Source of the DNA: Rallus limicola
Lineage: Eukaryota > Chordata > Aves > Gruiformes > Rallidae
NCBI GenBank assembly: GCA_022605955.1
Contig: JAKCOZ010000007.1
Coordinates: 35,504,991-35,568,990, forward strand
Length of the DNA stretch: 64,000 nt
Direction of reading: 5' to 3'
Part shown: piece by piece, positions 11,301-26,300 of the stretch
How positions within the stretch are numbered: the first letter of the stretch is position 1
How the letters are laid out: each line of letters opens with the position of its first letter
Translations under genes and position numbers: made by a program
Notes under the pieces: generated by a model
What the model was told of the DNA's origin: nothing
Database searches by the model: none
The model's input: the letters and a program-made list of their open reading frames with translations, nothing else

Positions 11301-14300
11301 GATACACAATGCAATCTCTCACCACCTGTGGACCGATGCCCAGACAGTCCTCAAGCAGTGGTTCTTGCCCTTCCCTCCACCAACTTTTCCACAGTTGTTA
11401 GGGTTTTTTTCCAGCATGACATCTTATGATATGGAACAGATCTTTGTCCAGTTGGGGTCAGCTGTGTCCCCTCCCAGCTTCTTATGCACCCCCAGCCTAC
11501 TTGGTGGCAGGGTAGTATGAGAGGCTGCAAAGTCTGTGACTTAGTGTAGTCACTGCTCACAAACAACTAAACCATCAGTGTTTTATCAAAGTTATTCTCA
11601 TACTAAATCTAAATCACAGCATTGTGCCAGTTACTAGGAAGAAAATTAACTGTATCCCAGCTAAAACCAAAACAATATAGTTCAACAATGCTTTTAAAAA
11701 AGAAAATTCAAGGATTTAACAGTGAAGAAAGTCAGTCCTTCCATTTTGCATAACTATAGCAGCCTGCTGAACAATCTGGTGTGTGACACAGTGCATATCT
11801 TATCATTTGATATTTTTTGATAATTTACACTTTTGTTCACACAATTCTTAATCCCCATATTTGATATTTTAATGACCTGACAGTTACACTCCCCTGTTTC
11901 AATTTCTGAATTCCAATAAAATTTAGATTGCTAAAGATTTCTCATACATTTGATCCAGAATATACTTTTTTTGACATTTGTTTGAAACTTTCCTTTCTGG
12001 CACCATGATTTCCAAAGATTTTAACAAGTCACAACCAGCAGCTTTGGAGAAGCACTCATCCCAGTCTTCAAACATTGTGAATGAAACACAGAGAAGTAAT
12101 TATCATTTTAGAAAAAAGTAGTAACAAATCCTTTTCTTGAATAAGAAACATTATTTCAGTATATGGAATTATATCTTATTTGAGAGCTTTAAGAAAGACA
12201 AATCTCAATTTAACTCCATCTCAGCCAAAACCAGGACAATGAGGGCTAAAAACTGGTGAATGACTAACACTTACCAACCTCTCATCTCAACTTTTGAAAA
12301 TAAAGGCTTAGAAAAAGCTACTAGGTAGTCTAACCAAATAGTCATGGTTTTACAAATCTTTAGGACATTAATACTTCTTTCATTGCATAAGAGGCCTTTC
12401 AAATGTCTCTATGTATGTGTAGTCTGAAATGAAGCTGTAACTGGAGTCTTCAGAATCAGTGGATCATTTGGAAAATATGAATACACAATGGCTGGTAGAA
12501 TCACATTCAATTTTCAAGAGCTAAACTACAATCAAGAAGAACTAAAAAATCACTGGTAAAAAGTTCTGATAAATAAAAGGCTGATGATATCTAGGTCATT
12601 CCATTCCAAAAGATAAATATATCTCACAAATAGCCTTCATCAAACTAGGAACATACATAATACTAGCATTCAAGTTCTTAAAACTTAGAGAACAGCAGTC
12701 ACTTTGACATTTTCAACTTCTCTGTTCCATCTCTTACCTTCTTTTGCACAATCACTTCAAGATACCAAATTCGAAACTGACCTTGGCAGATAGCAAGAAA
12801 TATGCTCCAATGCCTGTGATATGTAATTGATCCTGAATTTCTACATCCAGGTATAACATCACATTACTTTCACTCCTTGATTAACCCAGAAAACCAAAAA
12901 GCACTGTTATAAATTTGTCAGTCAAAGTTCAGGAAAACTTTAACTGAAAACACACTTTATGCTAACAAGGTGTGAAGATTTTGTTTACAACATCATGGAA
13001 TGCTACAAAGACACTTTACCACCCTCTGTCTTTTGTCCTTGTCACACATGGACATCTGGAAATGATGTTAGATTGTAGTGAACAAGAGTTAACTGAACAG
13101 TATTCTTGAGAATGCTGATCTCCAGAATAGCAGGTTTCTGAAGTGTCCTCCCCCTTATTACAGTTATGGATTACCATATGACTGTGTGTGCAAATTAATT
13201 TTCAAATCACTTCTTAGGTACTCCACCTTTTGTTCTCATTAGTCAAATTATAGAGATGTATACCCTCTACTTTGATTAGCTTCAGGCCTCTATGAGAATG
13301 CAAATGAATCTAGACTCTAAGATTAACTTGAGTAAATAGCCTTTTTAATACGGTGCTTACTCATACATGACTCCACTTTCTGTTTAAGGAATCAATTAAA
13401 TTACAATTCCTTTGGTTCTTCCTTCCCCAGACAATGTAACTTACATTGCAAAAAATTCTCAATGTCTTCATGACAGCTAACAAACTGTGTAGCTGGAAAA
13501 TACTATTCTTGCAAATCTCTTGAACTCTCAAGATTTACAGTCTACTCCCAGGTATTTACAGAAGGCAAACATGACATCTCAATAGAACTGGTAACTGATT
13601 TGCCATTTGTGGCATTTCCACACATCTGTTCATCTTTCACCCAGGCCACACTTCAGATGCTTTTAGTTTTCATTGAATTAAAATATTTGTGCTTGGTTTA
13701 GACACAGAAGTGAAGGTGAATTTGGGTTTTGAAAGGTCAAATAAATTACCTTGCAGTTCTTTCAGGTCAGTTTGTCTATGGCTCTAGTTTCTGACCTCAT
13801 CTTAAATCACATTCCTAGTTCTGAGGAAATTATTAATTTTGTTCTACTGTATTTATTTAGTTAGTTAGCTAATAACTGGGGAAAACATCAGCTAAAAGTG
13901 AGAGGAGAGGATGGGAGAGGAGGAGAAAGACACAGCAGTCAGATTTGTAATGCTTAATCTACTCAAATAGAAATTAGCTCTACCTTACATTCCTTATTTC
14001 ATTCTAAAAGGTGTGTATAGACCAGAACTTTTAGATTAGGTTTAAATTCTGCTTTGTGAAGTACCCTAGAAATTGTTGCTCCGTTCTTTTGCCTCTAAAT
14101 TTATCCTCTGGCTGTATTTCTCAACCTCTTAACCTAAAGAACCACAGTTTAAAAACAAAACAAAAAAAAAAGGTGTCTCATCTATTCCCATGCATCCATC
14201 TTTCTTTACTGTAGGAATGCAATTTACATTTAGAGTTGATTTGAATTTTCTTTTCTTTTCCATTCTGTAAAGAATAACCTAAAGCTGAGGGTATGAGACA

Positions 14301-17300
14301 AGGGTTATTGACTTTATGTAACTTTTACACTTAACATTTCCAGTTTGACTTCAGAAAAGTCAGTTCCTGCCTACATCTGAATTTCACCTATGAAACGGGC
14401 AAACACAACTTCTACACCTGATGAATTGTGAGGCCAGTTGCAGAAGAAAAGTGCCATACTCAGCTGCTATATTAATGAAGGCTTTACGAGTATAATAAAT
14501 CAATGTGTCAAATTTCTCCCATAGAAACTTGTCTCTTTGAAGGTTTGAAATGCAGTTTTGTCTACAGTCACAGAAGAAATCTCTCTTACATGGCAGAAGT
14601 AATGATAGTATCATCATGTAATCTAGTTAACAAGAGTTAAAGAGATTTAAAGCACTACATTATAGTTTAGCAGATTATATGTCTGGCAGCATTTAGCTAA
14701 GACATCTGTAGCTGTCAAGTGTAATCACTGTAATGAATGTTCTTCTGTAATCTAAGAGACAACTATTCAGCAAATTTTTAACATACAGCTAGTCAGCGAC
14801 TTTTCAAGTAAAGAGGTCAAAACTTACTATTTTTAGTAAGAACTGTAATGCAAAATACTTTTTCCTACTACTACCTTTGATTTATGTATTCCTGTAATAG
14901 TGTAACACTAAAATTAGCATTTTTCCTTCAAATTCTACAGGAAGGATATTCATAATTATGTAAAACTCTGTTCAAATCAAACACAAATTCCTGGACTTTT
15001 GCTATGCCATGAAGTAGCTTTGGTTCATCAGTTAGCAGGAAGTGGGACCATCTCTCACTATTCGATTTCCTTTGTTACTTACATTCTTTCCCATTATTAC
15101 TTCTATTACTTCCATGTCCCCATTATTACTTCCATTTAAACATTTACTGGGTAGCCAAAACTAAAGTCACACAGATGATTCTAAGGAAATAGATATTCCT
15201 AATCCACCAGTTGCCAACTCTTTTGCTGTTTGGCAGAATCTGTTTGAAAGAGACTTGAAGATTTGAATCTGTTTGGAAGAGACATCATGTCAGTTATCTA
15301 ATGGAGGAACATCTAATTTTCTCCTGGAAAAAAAAGTAAAGACATTTCTTTTAGCTGATTTCTTTTTATGGATCTAAAGCTTTAGCTGTACTTCTATGGG
15401 GAAAACCAATCTTTTTGCAAAATAAGTATCTGCCATTTGGTTTGGACCTTTAAAAAATATTTTTAATACTCATTAATCAAGACTGTGCACTGCTGTAATC
15501 ACTGCTGCCTAAGGAAAGGGTGCAGTGCTTGTGGCTCATTAGGAATCTCAAGAAATTCTTAGTTGTCCTGTTGTCTGTTCATCATGAAGGTCATTCAAAA
15601 AAAGAAGTCATGACTGATCCTTATTAAAAATAAATTTTTAAAGCATAATTAATGTCAGGAGACTCTTGCCAGTGTCCTAATTATTCAGACCAGGAATAAT
15701 ACCCATAATCCATAATGCTATTTCCATCCATATGCACCACAATGAAATAAAAAAGGGGAAAAAAATACAACACTTCAAATGTAAATAGCTAAACTACTTA
15801 ACCAACCTTGTTTTTACTGTATTTTAATTTGGTATGAATACTATTAGCAATAGCAAGAGAAAAAGGAAAGAGTATAAGCTGTATCATAGTACTTGCACTT
15901 AGGCCAAGTGTCCATCAACCCCACTGTCTATCCAGAGCAATGGCTAGTAATACTATGAGTAAAAATAAAACAAACCGTATCACTGGTGTTTGCTCACATC
16001 CAACAGTCATTAACTGCAAGATTTCAAGAGCTAGTGCTTAAATCACATTTGGTAGGATGGATATATGATATAAAACCTTGCAGAATTGCTTTTTGAAGCT
16101 ATTTGTTACTGCAGTAGCTCAGACTATATCCTAGTGAGTGGGTCATTTAGTTTTAGCATATACTAGTTTAATAGTATGAGTGAAATAATGGAACAAAACT
16201 GACCAGCAGAAATAAGTGGTTTCTTGGCTCTGCTATTGGAGCAGATCACTTTACAAACTGCACCAGACAGGCCATTAGTCTAAAGCTTTTAAACATAGCT
16301 TTACTCTATACAAATCAATATTTTCATACTTTAAACAATAACGTAATAAAAAGCATATATTCTGGCATGTGAACAAGAAACAGACAAAAAATAAAACTAA
16401 TGCAAAAGAAATAATGGAATTACCTTCTCGCATTTTTTTGCAGTGGATTGCAGTCAGAATCTGTAACTGAAGTTGATACTTTCTGCTTAGTCAGGATTGT
16501 TTCTTTAGCCTAAAATAAAAAGAGGCAGGAAAATAAGTCTCATAAAAGTGGATATTTGTGCTCACAAGCATTTAAGTAATCTCTCAAACATAGAAAAAAT
16601 AAGAGGTTCTGAATAAATTTTCTCTTGTGACATTTATTCTTTCTGTTAGATTTAACACTTCCCTCAACATGAAGCTCATACATAAGGCAATTTTAACAAA
16701 ATAATCTGAGTGGAATTACATTCATAATTTTTTATATATATATATAAATGAGCCCATATATAAAACATTTAAATATATGCAAATATTTGTATTCAAATAT
16801 ATACAGGTTTTTTAGTACCATGTAAATAATGCAAAAAGCTATATTTCTCCATAGCTAGCTGTTTGATGATGTGGTTCATGATGGTTCATTTGTGTTTCAG
16901 TTCTGGTGTCCATGTGCCAGTTCAGAAATATTGAAGAATTTTCTGAAGTCTGGACTTCACACTCTTTACAAAAGGAATGAGTGACAATAAATTCCCTCAG
17001 CTCCTTTGTTAAAAAGGACAACACCAAGGATGGTGAGGAAATTTGCTGATGACCACCAGACAAAGCTTCCTTGACAAGAAGTGATCCAGGAAATTAGGAA
17101 AGGGTTAGGGTTTACCTACTGGAACATCTATTATCAATTATTAAATATCATTTGACATAAAAGGTTTTCAGCTCAATACATGTCCTCCTGCCTCTGTTCA
17201 AGGAAAAATTAAGTGATACTCTTTAGTTTTCTTCTTTTCAAAACACAACTCCATATGCAACAATGGTATGTCAGCTTCACCAAGCCAGCAGCTGACTGTC

Positions 17301-20300
17301 CATCTCTTAGTGATGGTGATCAAGTGAAGTTCTAGAAAACAGAACTGACATAGTTTAAACTGTAAGAATCTGGGCTCAGTAGAAGGGTAATTATAAAATT
17401 TAAAGCTTGGGGTATACATGATAACAGACTAAATTAATATAGTAAAGTTTTCTGAATGAGATTCTACGAAACTGTTGATAATATTTGCATAAATCAGAAA
17501 ACAGAAAGGAGCTTTTAAGATTACTATCATTGGATTTTAGAAATGGGTGTGTTAAAGAGAATCTGAAATTTATTTGAAGAAACAGAAGCAGTCAAAAAAA
17601 ATATTTCAGCTGAGTCATCTTTTCTGTCCACATGTGGCTTTCTGATTCTAGAATCAGAATTCCCTGAAACACGTTTAACAGGGCTCCACAGCTGCATGTC
17701 TCCACATGCCTTTGATGTAATGAAATATTACTGCATTTACCGTACCTAGATAAATGAGAATTATATAATGAAATTCTATCAAATAACCTTTACACTGACA
17801 TGCATAATATGTACCACTCGTATTTTTAAATTAAGGAATCTAACTCTCATTGATCTTGAAGTTTCTAAGTGCTTTTGAAGGCCCAAGCAATAAAAAGCTG
17901 TCAGAAATAATTTGTGACTGCTTATATAATAATTAATAAATAAAAAGTCCGAATTTTGCTCTCTGATTCACTAAAATAAGAGAACTGAAGTTTTAAAATG
18001 TGATACAGAATGTCTTGGAACATCAAATAAAAACTGCTTGCTAATAACACTGTCTTTTGATGCTATTTCTCAGACATTAATTTAAATGCTACTGGTGTAA
18101 GCTACTGATGACATTTTACAAAATCACTGATTTGATAAGCCAATTTTGGGCACAGTCTGTTTAAAAAACTCTCAGGTTTTCTTTTTCCTGAGTCATCTGA
18201 TGACACTTTCAGAGGATAGAGGTGCAAAGTTTGAAAAGCTTCATATCACAAACATTTTTCCCAGAACATAAAGCCTGTAGTGTACTCATTGACTCCTTAC
18301 TTATGCAAAATCTCTGTACAGATGATTGTTACAGTATAAACACTACACTTTGCAAGTCTCACTATATAATTTCACTGAATGTTATGTCCTTCAGTTTGTT
18401 TTGATGACCTTCCAAAATAAGGTTTGTAGGCAATTATACCTTAGGAAGACACCAATTCTACCATGATTTGCTGTGCAGTAAATGGTATGTTTAAGAAAAA
18501 TGTTTTCAGAAAAGAAGGTGAAAATTGTTTGTTTGTTTTACTTCATGTGGAATTTCCTATCTCCCACATCTATGATGTGCCAAGGTCATCAGAAAGGTGA
18601 GGTTTTGGTTTTCATTTTAAAGGCTAGGAAACTATGAACAGGCTGGAAGATGAATGGTGAAAGGTTTAGTAACCTGATCACAAACTCACTAAAGCAAGCG
18701 AAGAACACTGATGGAATTTAGTCAGCTTTGTGTTCTGTTACTGAGAAGAGAGGTATCTTTTCAGGATAGTATTGCAAGAAGCATATTATAAGAAACTATT
18801 TTTAGGTTAAAAGCATTTTTAACATTTTAGTTCCCTAAGGAATGGGATAGGCCATTTATCTAGTTGCAAATAATTTTATTTTGATAATAATTGTATATCA
18901 GGAATGAAAGGTTAAATATACAGTCATAAGATTGTCTTATCACTGATAGAGCCTGAAAGAAGTTGCATAAACTCTGTTCTTCCTATTATATTCCTAAAAG
19001 GAATTCTTATTCTGTTGATAGCATCAAATTAACATTCTCAAACATGGTTGATAACCTGAGTTATAAAGTTCTGGAAGAAAAGTATTTGTTGCTAATATTT
19101 ATTCATTATACTTTGCTTCCTAGATTATATCCTATTCATACCAATAAAATTTTTATGGATAGAGAGCATCTGAAAAGGATAGGTATTCCAAAAATATAGC
19201 TTGTGCACTCTAATTCAGTTCTGGGGGAAGGAAACAGATTCTGTGACTGCAATATAGAACAAAGAACTATGTACAATTGCTGTGAAGTAGCACAGCTCCA
19301 TCTTTGGTCAGAAATCCATGAAATTTACAGAATCATAAACAGCCACAATGGTAGGAGTTGGAAAGTACCTCTGGATGTCATATGGGCCAACTGCCCGACT
19401 CAGACAGGGCCACCTAGAACCAGTTGCTCATCTAAGTAGAGGGCCATGCTATGTCCAGGCAGATTTTGAATATTTCCATGGATAGAGACTCACCCTCACA
19501 GTAAAATAATGTTTCCTGATGTTCAGAGGGAACCTGCTGTGTTTCAGTTTGTGTCCATTGCCTCTGGTCCTGTCACTGGGCTCCACTGAAGGGAGCCTGG
19601 CTCCACCCAGCCATATGCCATCCCTTCAGGTATTTATATGTGTTGATAAAATCCCCTGAAGCTTTCTCTTCTCCAGGCTGAACAACCCCAGCCCTCTCAG
19701 CCTTTCCTCCTAGGAGAGATGCTCCAGTCTCTTCACCATCTTTGTGGTCCTTCGCTGGATTCCCTCCAATCTGCCCAGTACTGGACACAGCACTCCAAGT
19801 GTGTCTCACCAGTACTGAACAGAGGAAGGATTGCCTCCCTCAAACTGTTATTCAGTAGAGCATCCCTCTCCTCAAATCTCATAAATATCTTTGGATTTTG
19901 AGATGAAATAGGCTGCAGGCCACCAGGGTATGTAAAATATGAAGGTATAGCTAAAATAACAAGGTAGGTGATATATAAAGTTAATATTTGAACAAAGGCA
20001 ATTATTACTAAGTGGATTTAATAACAATTTTGCTGATTATGTATGGCTTTCTAGGCAGGAAGCAGATTTTAATATATCCAGAGGATCATTGAAATATTTA
20101 CATTTTTCTAAGGCACTGGTAACCCAAAAAGAGACAAACAAGAAATATGAGTAATAAAAGCAGGTTATGGGATAGGAAACTGATAGTACTTAAAATATCC
20201 AAGAGACAAGTAAATAGTAAACAAAACTGTTCAGAAATATTTAAAAATTATATTATCTAGAATGGCAAATGTCAAGGTTTCTGTTTCAAAGAAATACATT

Positions 20301-23300
20301 TTGTAAAGTATAAATCCACATATGAGTGAGCTTTGAGCATTAATAAAATATAGATCTTAACCAAACAAGTACAGTTTTCAGCATTCTTCAAGATCCTGGT
20401 AAAACTGCATCCTTGATGCTATACTGACAGTTTGTGATTTAATGACAGGCTGTCCGCATAGGGCAAGACAGATGGTATGGGACTGAGGGTAAAATGTATA
20501 GAACCACAGGTGGAAAAACCCAAGAGCTGAAAAATAACTGTTCAGTTACAACTGCTAGTTGCATAGACTTAGAATTAAATCAGAGCAAAAGAGAAAGAAA
20601 TTGCCCCAAATAGCAGCTGAAGGTTTCTTCTTCAGAAAAAAATGCTGCAATTGATATATATTGGCAGATTCATTATGTAACACCATGTCTCACTGCTCCT
20701 ATATAGCAGAACTTACTAGAGGCCAGAAGGATCAAGCTAGAGCACCAACAATTTTTTTTTTCCTGTAACTATCCTTGGACAGAGTTACCTTATTTCTGAA
20801 AGCCAGAAATACAGGATGGATTCCTAGAGGGCTTAAAAGCAGTCCAGCCCTCCAAAAGCATAATAGCTGGTGAGCATGATGTTGAAGTTCATTAACGTTT
20901 TCTACAGCTCCCAGAACCCCACCATGTAACACATTCTCATCTCCAGAGCTCTGTCTTCCCAAAACTTTCAGCTCCCTGTCTGCTCCATGCACTTCAATAC
21001 ATCTCTGCTTTTCTTGCAGGTCCAAGAACGCAGTCTTGCACCAGATGACATCAAGTCTCACCTTAAATGCTTTCATTTCTTCCACCATCCCACCCACTGT
21101 GCCTTAAACCTGAAGATTCCTCTCCCGTTCAGATTCCCTATACACCTTTCCTTCTATTCCCTCTGTACTGTTGCATCTTCCCTGTATTTCCTGCCCCCTA
21201 ACTCCCGCTGGCTGCCCATTACCTCTCTCACTGCCTTCTTCAGTAAGGCAAGTTGATCTCCATATCTTCAACTATTCCTCATTACTGGTCCTACCTTCTT
21301 TATTCTCTCCTTTTTTACAAATGTGTGGGAATGGGCAGATGTCCTGAATCCACCTTTGGTTCTACCTCATCTACTCATTATTTCATCCCTCAAATCACAA
21401 GACTGCTTACACATCCAGGGTACACAGTGAAGGGCAACTAATGTGGCCATACCTCAGTCTGCTGTCATTTACAGTACAAGAACTGGGCTGGGCAGGGAAG
21501 AGAATATAAAAAACCCCGCTTAAACTCAGTTTACTTTTACTTGTCAGCAGAACTTTCACTGACTAGAAGTCTGATCAGCATGACACCATACAGGCAAACA
21601 TCCGAGTGCAGGTGAAATAGAAGAGCACAGGGGTCAATGTACTAGGGACCTATGACTTCTACACAGGCATCTTTAAGTACTAGGGACTGCTGTGCAGCAA
21701 TTCTCAGTTGAAAGACCATGTTGCCACAACCCTCTTGCTCTATGATTACATATACTTGATAAAGTGTCTTGATACCCCAACTCTTTGGGTTATTTTACAT
21801 ACCTTTGGCATGCTGACAACTAAATGACCAGTAGTCTGTGATCTTTTAGCAGAGCTGCTGTCTGGTTTCACTTCCTCAGGGAGCACAAGCTGAAAAGGCT
21901 GTGAAAAAATATGGGATTGAAGTATATCATACTAAAATATATATATACTTTTTTTTTTTTTTGGACCTGGACAGAACACATGCAGAAACATCACTGTCAT
22001 ATCCTTTGATCTTAAGGACAATACAGGCCTAAATCCTCTCACTTTATATGTAGTGTTACTAATCCTAATAAATGATAAGCATGCTAAATGGCTTTAACTT
22101 ACAAGTATAGTCATATGTATATTCCTGAATTGCTGTCATTCCTGAAGTGGCATTTCTAAAGAAGGTTATAAAAGGATGCTTGACTTATATTAGCAATTAA
22201 ATGAGAAAGATTATCCAGTCTATTTTAGACATAAAGTAATTCAGAAGTTTTGTTTATGCAGTTGGTACAGTCAAAAATAGGGATTTTGGTTTACTATGCA
22301 AGTACTTTGAATTTTTAAAAAAATTGATGATAAAATTAAAACTGCTGAGAAGAGAGAAAACTCAAATGACATCTTAAATGTCCTTTCAAAAAAATATACA
22401 TCCGTTTGTTTGTCAGCCATAAATGCCAGATTGTGAAATTGCTAAATTCTAGTGTAGGGCAACTAGAAAGCTCACTTCTTCAGTGAATCATGGTACATAA
22501 CGACCTGGAGGAAATAAGGAGAAAGAGAAATTTCAGGCTTTGCATGTCTTCTGATTAAGTGTTCCACAGTTTATGTGTTGTTGTATATGCAAATCTGAAA
22601 GCATATTCTTTCAGCATAGGTATATACAGTTGGTAATTCATAAAAGTCAGATCCAGAGGTCATTGGATAACGATGATGAGCATTAACTCTGATTTGAAAT
22701 GAATGCAGTATGAAAACACTAACCTTTCCTTTCACTAGTACTCTTATGTAAGTTGGCTGGACATCAACATCAAGCAGAGAAGTGTCCAAATGCCTTCAGA
22801 ACAAAATAAAAAAAATGAATCCATTTACAATATAGTCTTGTAAATGAGCACTGCACACTCACTATACAGCTCTTTAATGATTATTTTATAGTTTATAAAC
22901 TATAAACTTAAATTTCAGTTATTAAATGATATGAAATATTATTAGGACTTAATGACTTTGGAAGAAAAACATGATCTTTCTATGTGTTCACAGAATGTCA
23001 AATAAAATAACATCTACATTCAGTCAAGTCCACCATATCAGCTATTGTATAACTGAAAGAATTCAAAATCCTTGTGGAAAATGAAAAAGTCTTTCTTCTA
23101 TTCATTTAGTCCTTTACATTAATATGAAAATTTATCTATTTGTTATTTAAAATTGTCAATGTATTTTGCTACTGTTCTTTCTGAAGGCTTTACTAGCAAA
23201 TTTATAAGAAGTGTTGGATTGGGGTTTTTTTTTCTGTGAAAACAATGAACAGAAATATTTTATGTTCCCAGAAAACACAGTACATTTAATTTTCAATAAT

Positions 23301-26300
23301 CTCAACCAAAATTTGTGACTTGTAAAAGCTCTACTTTAGCATCTGCTCTTCATCATATGACACATACACTCATGTTCCTGTGACCTACTAGCAAATACAC
23401 AAGTACATATTTTCTATTTCCCTTCTTTTATAACATTATTTCTCAGGTGAATTTTTAAAGCTTCTTAGTTTGGATTTCTTACAAGTGAGCACAGAATATT
23501 ACAACATATTCAACATTTTGTTGCATCCGTACAGATTTTCTCAGGCTTCAAAAACCCTAATTCTTGTAATTCAGAAACATGGAGCAGGCCTCTTTTGAGG
23601 GAAATTAATAAGCTGTAAGGGAAGAACACCTGGCATTGAATAGGGTTTCTGTGGTATAAAACTAGTTCAAGCTTTACTCTTAGTAAGTTCCTATTATGTG
23701 TAAATAAGTGTGTGGTTTTCTAACCCTTTCCTGAAGTATGGGCAAGGCCACTGTACTGCTTAGCAGTACATAGTATCAAATAGGTATCAGGTTTCCTTCT
23801 CATATGTTGGCCTGGTTCAACCAGATTTCTTCCAGGTAATGCCCTGGCACAGTTCAGGAAGCAGCATGGGCCATGGACTCTTTCCCGTAAGCAGGAGAAG
23901 TAAGGTAAGGCTACCCTACTCTGTCTTGGGAAGAAGAAGAATTGAATTAGAAGGACATGATGTATACTGGAGCACTTTTAGGGCCAGAGAATAGGGGGGA
24001 AAAACCAACCCTTCCCTACAATTCTAATCTGCAAATGAAGAATGGAAAAGATTTTACATAAGTATAAAAGGATAGCTGTGGAGGAAATCTGCCTGTGGAC
24101 TTCAGAAAACATCAATTCCAAAAAGGACTAATAGATACTGTCCTCATTCAGGAGTAACATAACAGTCTGAAGGGTCTTTGGTTTACTCAGCTTCACTTCT
24201 TTGGCACAAGCTTTAAGACTGATGCCATTACTGCCTATATTATTTTTTTCCTCTTGAAAAGTCCTCATTACACAGGGGAGCATACTTGAAACACTGTGTA
24301 TTAGAATTTAAGAATTGGAAAAATTAAGAAGAAAAAAAATCTGACCTGTAAACAGCAAGATCCAAGATGATCTGGTTGTTCTCTTCATCATCTTTCAAAG
24401 AGAAGTGAAGCCTAATAATAATGACAAGAAACACCTCCAGGATAAATAAAAATGAAGTGAATAATAAGCAAACATTACGATGCACTTCAAATTCATCTGC
24501 TAGCAATCTTAGATTAATATGAACACTATTCAGACAGTTTGGCACATGATCATTTTAGAAACGGTTGCAGTTTTCCTCCTGAATAGAAAAAAATACTGTC
24601 ACTTGAACCAAAATCATTCCTATATTTATTTTCTGCTATCCCCACTCAACCAAACAACAAAAAAATGTTCTGCTGAAGGTCAGTTGAAATTAAGACGTGT
24701 CTGTCAATGCAGAACGGGAGACATCTGCTGGTGAAGCCTGTCTGCGCCGTTAACATCTGCATCCAGAAACGGCTCACAGAAAGCATGAAAAGCCCAGAAC
24801 CTGGTAATCCTAACCTTACCATATGCAAAAAGAAAATAGCGTCTTTGATCTTAGTAAATAATTTGCCTACAGTATAAATATTTACCTGTGCATTTCCAAA
24901 CATGATTTGCACAATATCCTTGATTTTATGAGTTTTATGATTTTTTTAATGATTGTATTTGTTGAAGATTGTATTTTTTGAAAATAAGATTGTATTAGCT
25001 GCATGTTTGTGATCTGCTGGCTGAATTCTTAAAACTGTTAAAAAACCTTACCAGCTATAACTTGAAAACAACATTTATTACGACAACTGTAAAGAGGTCA
25101 TAGAATTAGAATCATAGAATGTGTTACGTTGGAAGGGACTTTCAAAGGTCATCTAGTCCAAGCGCCCCACAGTAAGCAGGGACATCTTCACTTGATCAGG
25201 TCACTAAGAGCCACATCAAGCCTGACCTTGAATACCTCCAGGGATGGGGCCTCCACTACCAATCTGGGCAACCTCTGCCAGTCATCCACCACCCCCATAT
25301 TGAAGATTTTTTCCCTGATATACAACCTAAATCTCCCCTTTTTCGAGTTTAAAATCATTACCCCTTGTCCTACTGCTCCATGCCCTCGTGAACAGTTCTT
25401 CCCCAGCTTTCTTATAGGCACCTTTCAGGTACTGGAAGGCTGCTATAAGGTCTTCCCAGAGCCGCCTCCTCTCCAGGCTTAACAAGCCCAAGTCCCTCAG
25501 CCTGTCTTCATAGGAGAGGTGCTCCAGCCCTTTGATCATTTTTTTTGGTCCTCCTCTGGACACGCTCCAACAACCACGCTCCATCTAGTCTAAACTTACA
25601 AAGGCTGCTCATATAGTCAAACATTTCCCACGTATTAAAGTAGAGAAAAAACAGAATATAATGCACCTATATATAATACGTATTTTATAAATTAATAATT
25701 AGTATAAAGGAGCTGAAATGTTAACAGTTTGGATGATTGATTTTTCAGAAAAAAATATTTGCCAGGTATACTTCTTAACCCTTTTCTCTCATGTTTTCTG
25801 AAAGAGTCAACTTGCAAGAAGAGGACCTTTTAGTTTATGCATATTTTTTAATGGAACACTGCAAAGAATACAAAACAGCTTTGTTTCCCATTCACGATTT
25901 TTTCTCTTACTGCATCACAAATTCTGAGAATTCACTAAAAACTGAAGGCTGAAAAAGTGAAAAGAATTGTAAAACTGTCTAAGGAGAATCTTAAACAGAA
26001 CTGAGGAAGAGAAATAGTCTGTTCTTAGTAGCATGCAGGCATTCCTCTTGCTAACCTTCCTAAAGAACATCAGAGAAGTTTGGACACTGCTATAGACGTT
26101 AGGCTCTTGCATTGAAGCAAAAACTTTGAAGAACACCATCTGTCTAATATCTTTTAATTTATGTCTGTCCAAGACACTACCAGATTGCCCGGAAGAGCTG
26201 CGACGTTCTCGCTGAAGCCGTGACAAAGCCTGCTTTTGATCTCGCTTTTACCTGGCACATCCACAGACTAAATTATAATCCAGAAAATTTGGGTGACACA

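Larger units (their letters stand above)
8316..16423 (-). other. DNAAF11 intron 11
   Basis: An 8.1-kb intron containing a tandem 23-bp duplication at 9340-9384, a solo LTR at 11118-11674 and an LTR-end remnant near 12205-12241. The rest is AT-rich with no gene recognised. Confidence 0.8.
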
